Shown one piece after another: positions 60,739-64,000 of a DNA stretch of 64,000 bases. The notes beneath the pieces are model-generated. The model was given only the letters and a program-made list of their open reading frames with translations, searched no databases and had not been told where the DNA came from. The DNA comes from JACVRN01 sp036403815 (GTDB lineage: Bacteria > Acidobacteriota > Blastocatellia > Pyrinomonadales > Pyrinomonadaceae). Every line of letters begins with the position of its first letter. Within the stretch, counting starts at the first letter, position 1. The stretch is taken from positions 1 to 64,000 of the forward strand of contig DASWQH010000054.1 in the NCBI GenBank assembly GCA_036403815.1, given 5' to 3'. Position numbers and translations under genes: made by a program.

Positions 60739-62103
60739 TCAATATTTTGAGTCCAGAGAGTCTGGAGAGTCTAGAGAGTCAACTAGCTTCTCTCTTTCTT
60801 TTGACTCCCTAGACTCTCCAGACTCTCCAGACTCTCTAGACTGTTCTAGCGCCAGCTCACGATACAGGTTCACCACATCCGAGAGCAAACGTTCTTTGGA
60901 GTAGTGCGCTTCTACAAAACGGCGGCCTCGCCTGCCCATCTCTCGCCGCTTATCTTCATCTTTGATTATATACTCAAGTGCGCGGCAGAAGCTCAACGCA
61001 TCATTCGGTCGAACGGCGATTCCATGCTCATATAACTGAAAATCGTCGTTCTCGTCATCGCCCGGCGGTAATCCTTCAGAGGCTCTTTCGCCCAGCAAGT
61101 CCACGACGCCTCCGACAGCCGTCGCCACGAAGGGACGCGCATTCGCCATCGCCTCAATCAAAGTCAGAGGCGTTCCTTCGTTAAAGGAAGTGAGAGCCAC
61201 AACGTCCAGCGCCGGGTAGAAATTCTCAGGGTCTGCGCGCGTCCCAAGGAATACGACATCCGTTTCAAGTCCGAGCAGGCGCGTCGCCGTCTCCAAATCT
61301 TTACGCAAGTGGCCGTCGCCTATAATGATGAAGCGTACGCGCCCGCCCGTCTTTAACTCAACCCCGTACTTCTCTTTGTAAATGGCCGCGGCTTCCAGAA
61401 ACAGATTGTGATTCTTGATTTCTGTCAGCCGACCGACGATGCCTACAAACACATCAACGCTTTCCGCCTTTAACTCTGCGCGAAGCACGGCGCGCTTTGA
61501 TTGCCAGTCTGCGAAATGCCCAGTGTCCAAGCCCAGAGGAATGACGGCGAACTGCTCTTTTTTCCCGACGCCGAACACGTCATGAATCTCATGTAGCTGC
61601 TGCGGGCTGATGACGACGATGCGGTCGGTCGCAAACGCCGCGAGCGTCTTTTCAATCAAGACGAAGAGACGCGTCTTGAGTTTGCCATAGTAGCTGTGAA
61701 AGATGTGGCCGTGATAGGTGTGTACGAAGCGGCACTGGCGAGGCCGCCCGATGAGCGCGGCTGGAGTCAGCCAGCGATACATGAAGCCTGCAACGCGCCC
61801 GACCGTGCCCGCCTTCGCCGTGTGCGTGTGAACCAGTTGGGGACGCTCGCGCCTCAAGAGACGATAAAGCTTCCAGACGGTGAGCGCATCCTTCGGAGAA
61901 ATCTCGCGGCTCATTTCGGGGATGATGTGTGGCACAATCCCGTGCTCTTCCGCGAAGTAGCTCATATCGTCTTCGCCCGGCGGCACGACTCCGGTCACCA
62001 ACAGGCTCTCGTATTCCGCATCCTGCAATCCACTGTTGAGCCAGACGACATGACGCGCAGGCCCGCCGACATTCAGACGTGCGATGATGCGTACGATTTT
62101 CAT
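60739..62103 (-). CDS. GT4 glycosyltransferase with a repeat-encoded C-terminus
   Basis: 454-aa GT-B enzyme from ATG at 62103, which starts MKIVRIIARLNVGGPARHVVWL, the family 4 N-terminus. A longer frame to 62346 is rejected because its 81 extra codons overlap the RmlC-like gene and look non-coding. The donor side has VGIVGRLTEIKNHNLFLEAA, FIIIGDGHLRKDLETATRLLG, VVFLGTRADPENFYPALDVVALTS and NEGTPLTLIEAMANARPFVATAVGG. After the last helix (YRELALEQ) the final 32 codons are a Ser/Glu/Asp-rich tail (SRESGESGES onward to DSKY) encoded entirely within the palindrome at 60749-60842. No strong ribosome binding site is seen; the RmlC-like stop is 34 bases upstream. Confidence 0.88.
   Translation of the reverse strand: MKIVRIIARLNVGGPARHVVWLNSGLQDAEYESLLVTGVVPPGEDDMSYFAEEHGIVPHIIPEMSREISPKDALTVWKLYRLLRRERPQLVHTHTAKAGTVGRVAGFMYRWLTPAALIGRPRQCRFVHTYHGHIFHSYYGKLKTRLFVLIEKTLAAFATDRIVVISPQQLHEIHDVFGVGKKEQFAVIPLGLDTGHFADWQSKRAVLRAELKAESVDVFVGIVGRLTEIKNHNLFLEAAAIYKEKYGVELKTGGRVRFIIIGDGHLRKDLETATRLLGLETDVVFLGTRADPENFYPALDVVALTSFNEGTPLTLIEAMANARPFVATAVGGVVDLLGERASEGLPPGDDENDDFQLYEHGIAVRPNDALSFCRALEYIIKDEDKRREMGRRGRRFVEAHYSKERLLSDVVNLYRELALEQSRESGESGESRESKEREKLVDSLDSPDSLDSKY
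60749..60842. repeat. Palindromic intergenic repeat, GAGTCT family (copy 2, inside a gene end)
   Basis: Tandem GAGTC-(C/T)-(A/G)-GA units form the left arm (60749 onward) and their complements the right arm, separated by an AACTAGCTTCTCTCTTTCTT spacer. It has the same units as 142-210 and 63400-63490. It is read through as the C-terminus of the GT4 gene. Confidence 0.88.
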
Positions 62104-62137
62104 GAAGACTTTACGGTCTGATGCCTCTTGCGGCCAG

Positions 62138-62650
62138 CTAATCATCAACACGGAAGATAGTATCAGGGTCATCCTCGTACCTGATCTCGTCCGGCAGCTC
62201 AAGGCGTCCTTCGCCCCTGTAGAGGCAATTGGGGCAGTTGATGATGATGCCGGGAACTGTCCCGACGTTCCTGTAAGCGTGGACGATTCCTTCGGGCACG
62301 AGCACCAGCTTCGGATTGTCTTCACCGACAAAGAGCGTTTGGACACGCCTGTAGGTCTCGGATTGTGGTCGGTTATCCCACATGCGCAGCTTGAAATTGG
62401 ACGGGCCTGTAAAACAGAAGAGGTCTGCCTGACAAAGATGAACGTGAGGCCCGCGCGTCACCCCCGGCTCGGTCGAAGAGATGTAAGACATCACAGGATA
62501 ATACTCTTCGGAGAGTTCGTCCTGACGAAAAAGCTCCGTGAGCCAGCCGCGCTCGTCCGGGACTTTTCTTAGATCGCGCGCCACCACGTCATGAATCGTC
62601 CCTGAGACAAATTTTTCAGGGACTTGTGCTCGCGCCGACCTCGACCTCAT
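62138..62650 (-). CDS. RmlC-like cupin (dTDP-4-dehydrorhamnose 3,5-epimerase family)
   Basis: 170-aa cupin protein. It aligns with RmlC in GTIHDVVARDLRKVPDERGWLTELF, in TRGPHVHLCQADLFCF where the HxH corresponds to the region of the active-site histidine, and in VLVPEGIVHAYRNVGTV. The TRGPH segment in place of the usual LRGLH and the shorter length suggest a sugar-nucleotide epimerase of a different specificity. GGAG lies seven bases before the ATG, so the start inside the rmlA coding region (35-bp overlap) appears real. It is between rmlA and the GT4 gene. No RmlB or RmlD is visible; the SDR at 59701-60720 is the only other candidate in the pathway. Confidence 0.8.
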   Translation of the reverse strand: MRSRSARAQVPEKFVSGTIHDVVARDLRKVPDERGWLTELFRQDELSEEYYPVMSYISSTEPGVTRGPHVHLCQADLFCFTGPSNFKLRMWDNRPQSETYRRVQTLFVGEDNPKLVLVPEGIVHAYRNVGTVPGIIINCPNCLYRGEGRLELPDEIRYEDDPDTIFRVDD

Positions 62651-63386
62651 GATTCAGCTCCAGCTTGTTTGCGCCCGTCTGCGCCACCAGATTCGAGGCG
62701 CGCAGCAGACTTTCAAAAGTCCCTGCATCCGACCACCAGCCCTCAAGCTCGTCCCATGTCATCTCGTCGCGCTCTATGTAGATGTTGTTGACATCCGTAA
62801 TCTCAAGCTCGCCGCGCTCCGAAGGCCGCAGGGTGCGAATGGCATCGAAGACCCCCGAATCATACATGTAAATGCCTACGACAGCGTATGCGCTCTTCGG
62901 CACTTTGGGCTTCTCTTCAATGCGAAGCACCCGGCGGCCTTCCAGTTCCGGCACACCGAAGCGATGCGCGTCCGGTACTTTCTTCAAGAGAATTTTCGCC
63001 CCGCCGCCCTGGTGACGATAAGCCCGTACGGCGCTGCGAATATTGCCTTCGATTATATTGTCGCCGAGGATGACACAGACCGGATCGCCTGACGCGAAAT
63101 GCTCCGTCAGAGAGAGCGCCTCGGCGATGCCGCCGTCGCCCTCCTGATAAGCGTAATTGAGGTGCTTCAAGCCGAAGGCTTTCCCATTGCCGAGCATCCT
63201 CAGAAAATCGCCCGCAGAGTTTCCGCCCGTCACGATCATAATGTCCGTGATTCCGGCATTGACGAGCGTCTGAATCGGATAATAAATCATCGGCTGATTG
63301 TAGACGGGAAGCAGATGCTTATTGGTGACAGCCGTCAACGGTCGCAGACGACTTCCCAGCCCACCAGCCAGAACAATACCTTTCAC
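62616..63386 (-). CDS. rfbA: Glucose-1-phosphate thymidylyltransferase (RmlA-like)
   Basis: 256-aa nucleotidyltransferase. The signature LAGGLGSRLRPLT at residues 6-18 is followed by NKHLLPVYNQPMIYYPIQTL, the DDVNNIYIE-like region (ITDVNNIYIERDEM) and GWWSDAGTFESLLRASNLV. It is shorter than the classical 290-aa RmlA and resembles the short RfbA group found in diverse bacteria. It makes dTDP-glucose for deoxysugar synthesis in the cytoplasm. It overlaps the RmlC-like gene by 35 bases, so both are translated from one transcript. A palindromic repeat separates it from the amidotransferase gene upstream. Confidence 0.9.
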   Translation of the reverse strand: MKGIVLAGGLGSRLRPLTAVTNKHLLPVYNQPMIYYPIQTLVNAGITDIMIVTGGNSAGDFLRMLGNGKAFGLKHLNYAYQEGDGGIAEALSLTEHFASGDPVCVILGDNIIEGNIRSAVRAYRHQGGGAKILLKKVPDAHRFGVPELEGRRVLRIEEKPKVPKSAYAVVGIYMYDSGVFDAIRTLRPSERGELEITDVNNIYIERDEMTWDELEGWWSDAGTFESLLRASNLVAQTGANKLELNHEVEVGASTSP

Positions 63387-63399
63387 AAGCGCCCCTCAA

Positions 63400-63490
63400 G
63401 AGTCCAGAGAGTCTGGAGAGTCCAGAGAGTCAAAAGAAAGAATCTAGTTGACTCTCTGGACTCTCTGGACTCTCCAGACTCTCTAGACTC
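63400..63490. repeat. Palindromic intergenic repeat, GAGTCT family (copy 3)
   Basis: The arms consist of four to five GAGTCCAGA / GAGTCTGGA units and their complements (TCTGGACTC, TCTCCAGACTC). AGAAAGAATCTAGTT lies in the loop. It ends one base before the stop codon of the amidotransferase gene on the right and begins 13 bp before the start of rmlA on the left, so almost all of this intergenic region is repeat. Confidence 0.9.
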
Positions 63491-63491
63491 G

Positions 63492-64000
63492 TTAATCAAT
63501 GAATCTTTCAAACCACAACTCAAGCATTAGAAGCGTCCAGAGTTGATGCGCGTAATCTCTTTCACCGCTCGTATGCTGTTCGACAAGGCGGTTGACCACT
63601 TCTGGCCGGAAGAGGCCGCGCGCAAGAGCTTTTTCCGAAAGCAGCGTCTCGCGCAGGAAGGGTTGCATCTCGCCGCGCAGCCAGTAGCCAATGGGGACGC
63701 CGAAGCCCATCTTGCTCCGCTTGAGATTCTCCGCCGGAAGCAGTCGCTTGAGCACGCGCTTTAACAGATACTTGGTCGTCAACCCTCTGAGCTTTAGATT
63801 TTCCGGAAGGCTCGCGGCAAACTCTATGACGTGATGATCCAGAAAAGGCGAGCGTGCTTCCAATGAAACAGCCATGCTCGCAATATCAACCTTGACGAGC
63901 AGGTCATTGGGCAAATAGGTCATCGTATCTGCAAGCAGAGACGCGTCAACGATACCCGCTCCGTTGGCGCGCGCAAACCACGGCTCAAGAATATTAAGCG
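63492..64000 (-). CDS. AsnB-like glutamine amidotransferase (4), C-terminal part
   Basis: Only the C-terminal 169 codons are in the window; the frame is open to the edge. The sequence LLADTMTYLPNDLLVKVDIASMAVSLEARSPFLDHHVIEF and the ending HQLWTLLMLELWFERFID are those of the AsnB synthetase domain and match the C-termini of copies 1 and 3. Its Cys nucleophile and P-loop lie outside. It is the fourth amidotransferase-type gene in 64 kb and belongs to the second glycan block with rmlA, the RmlC-like gene and the SDR gene. Confidence 0.9.
   Translation of the reverse strand, partial: LNILEPWFARANGAGIVDASLLADTMTYLPNDLLVKVDIASMAVSLEARSPFLDHHVIEFAASLPENLKLRGLTTKYLLKRVLKRLLPAENLKRSKMGFGVPIGYWLRGEMQPFLRETLLSEKALARGLFRPEVVNRLVEQHTSGERDYAHQLWTLLMLELWFERFID

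Noticed and set aside
62104..62346. N-terminal 81-codon extension of the GT4 gene at 60739
   Set aside because: It overlaps the RmlC-like gene out of frame, has low-complexity Ser/Thr content, and the family start MKIVRI lies at 62103.

Overview
This window looks like chromosomal DNA of an Acidobacteriota-type bacterium. The placement is an inference: it rests on the exosortase/PEP-CTERM system, a C-terminal domain resembling the acidobacterial TIGR03437 family, a secreted M13 peptidase, and intergenic regions full of large palindromic repeats. No rRNA, tRNA or CRISPR array is visible. Nearly every gene is on the minus strand; the exceptions are lysS, a PEP-CTERM protein gene and a small zinc-finger-like gene.

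Layout. Positions 1-141 hold the end of an insertion sequence. Lysyl-tRNA synthetase (300-2144, +) and an M13 metallopeptidase converge on a perfect 37-bp inverted repeat. A Ycf48-like beta-propeller and an XRE regulator follow. From 6.4 to 17.1 kb, read right to left, is the core of an exosortase-A exopolysaccharide locus: exosortase, EpsI, PrsT-like TPR lipoprotein, Wzz/GumC chain-length protein, ExeA-like ATPase, BY-kinase, polyprenyl glycosylphosphotransferase and SLBB exporter. From 17.4 to 24.6 kb are a 991-aa secreted beta-helix protein whose leader carries two c-di-GMP-I (GEMM) riboswitch aptamers, a decayed relative of it, a PEP-CTERM protein (a likely exosortase substrate) and a second beta-helix protein.

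From 24.7 to 47.5 kb is the sugar part: a DUF218 protein, an AlgD-type GDP-mannose 6-dehydrogenase, five GT4 and two GT2 glycosyltransferases, three AsnB-like amidotransferases, a heparinase II/III-like protein, a Wzx flippase and an O-antigen-ligase/polymerase-like protein. Between 47.7 and 53.5 kb lie less related genes: a sigma-region-4-like regulator, a small zinc-finger protein, an acyl-CoA synthetase, a coiled-coil repeat protein and a thioesterase. From 53.5 to 64 kb is a second glycan block: methyltransferase, second O-antigen-ligase-like protein, TPR protein, a WecA-type transferase fused to a CapD-like N-terminal half, an SDR epimerase/dehydratase, a GT4 enzyme, an RmlC-like cupin, RmlA, and a fourth AsnB cut by the window edge.

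How the genes work together (inference). Two lipid-linked initiating enzymes, one flippase and two polymerase/ligase candidates suggest two glycan routes: an exopolysaccharide exported through SLBB/Wzz/kinase, and a second glycan that may be an O-antigen or may be attached to PEP-CTERM proteins. GDP-mannuronate production together with four AsnB-like amidotransferases suggests a uronate-containing, partly amidated polymer. c-di-GMP would tune the secreted beta-helix protein through the riboswitches. At least seven families of intergenic palindromes punctuate the region, and several form the stop codon or terminal codons of neighbouring genes.
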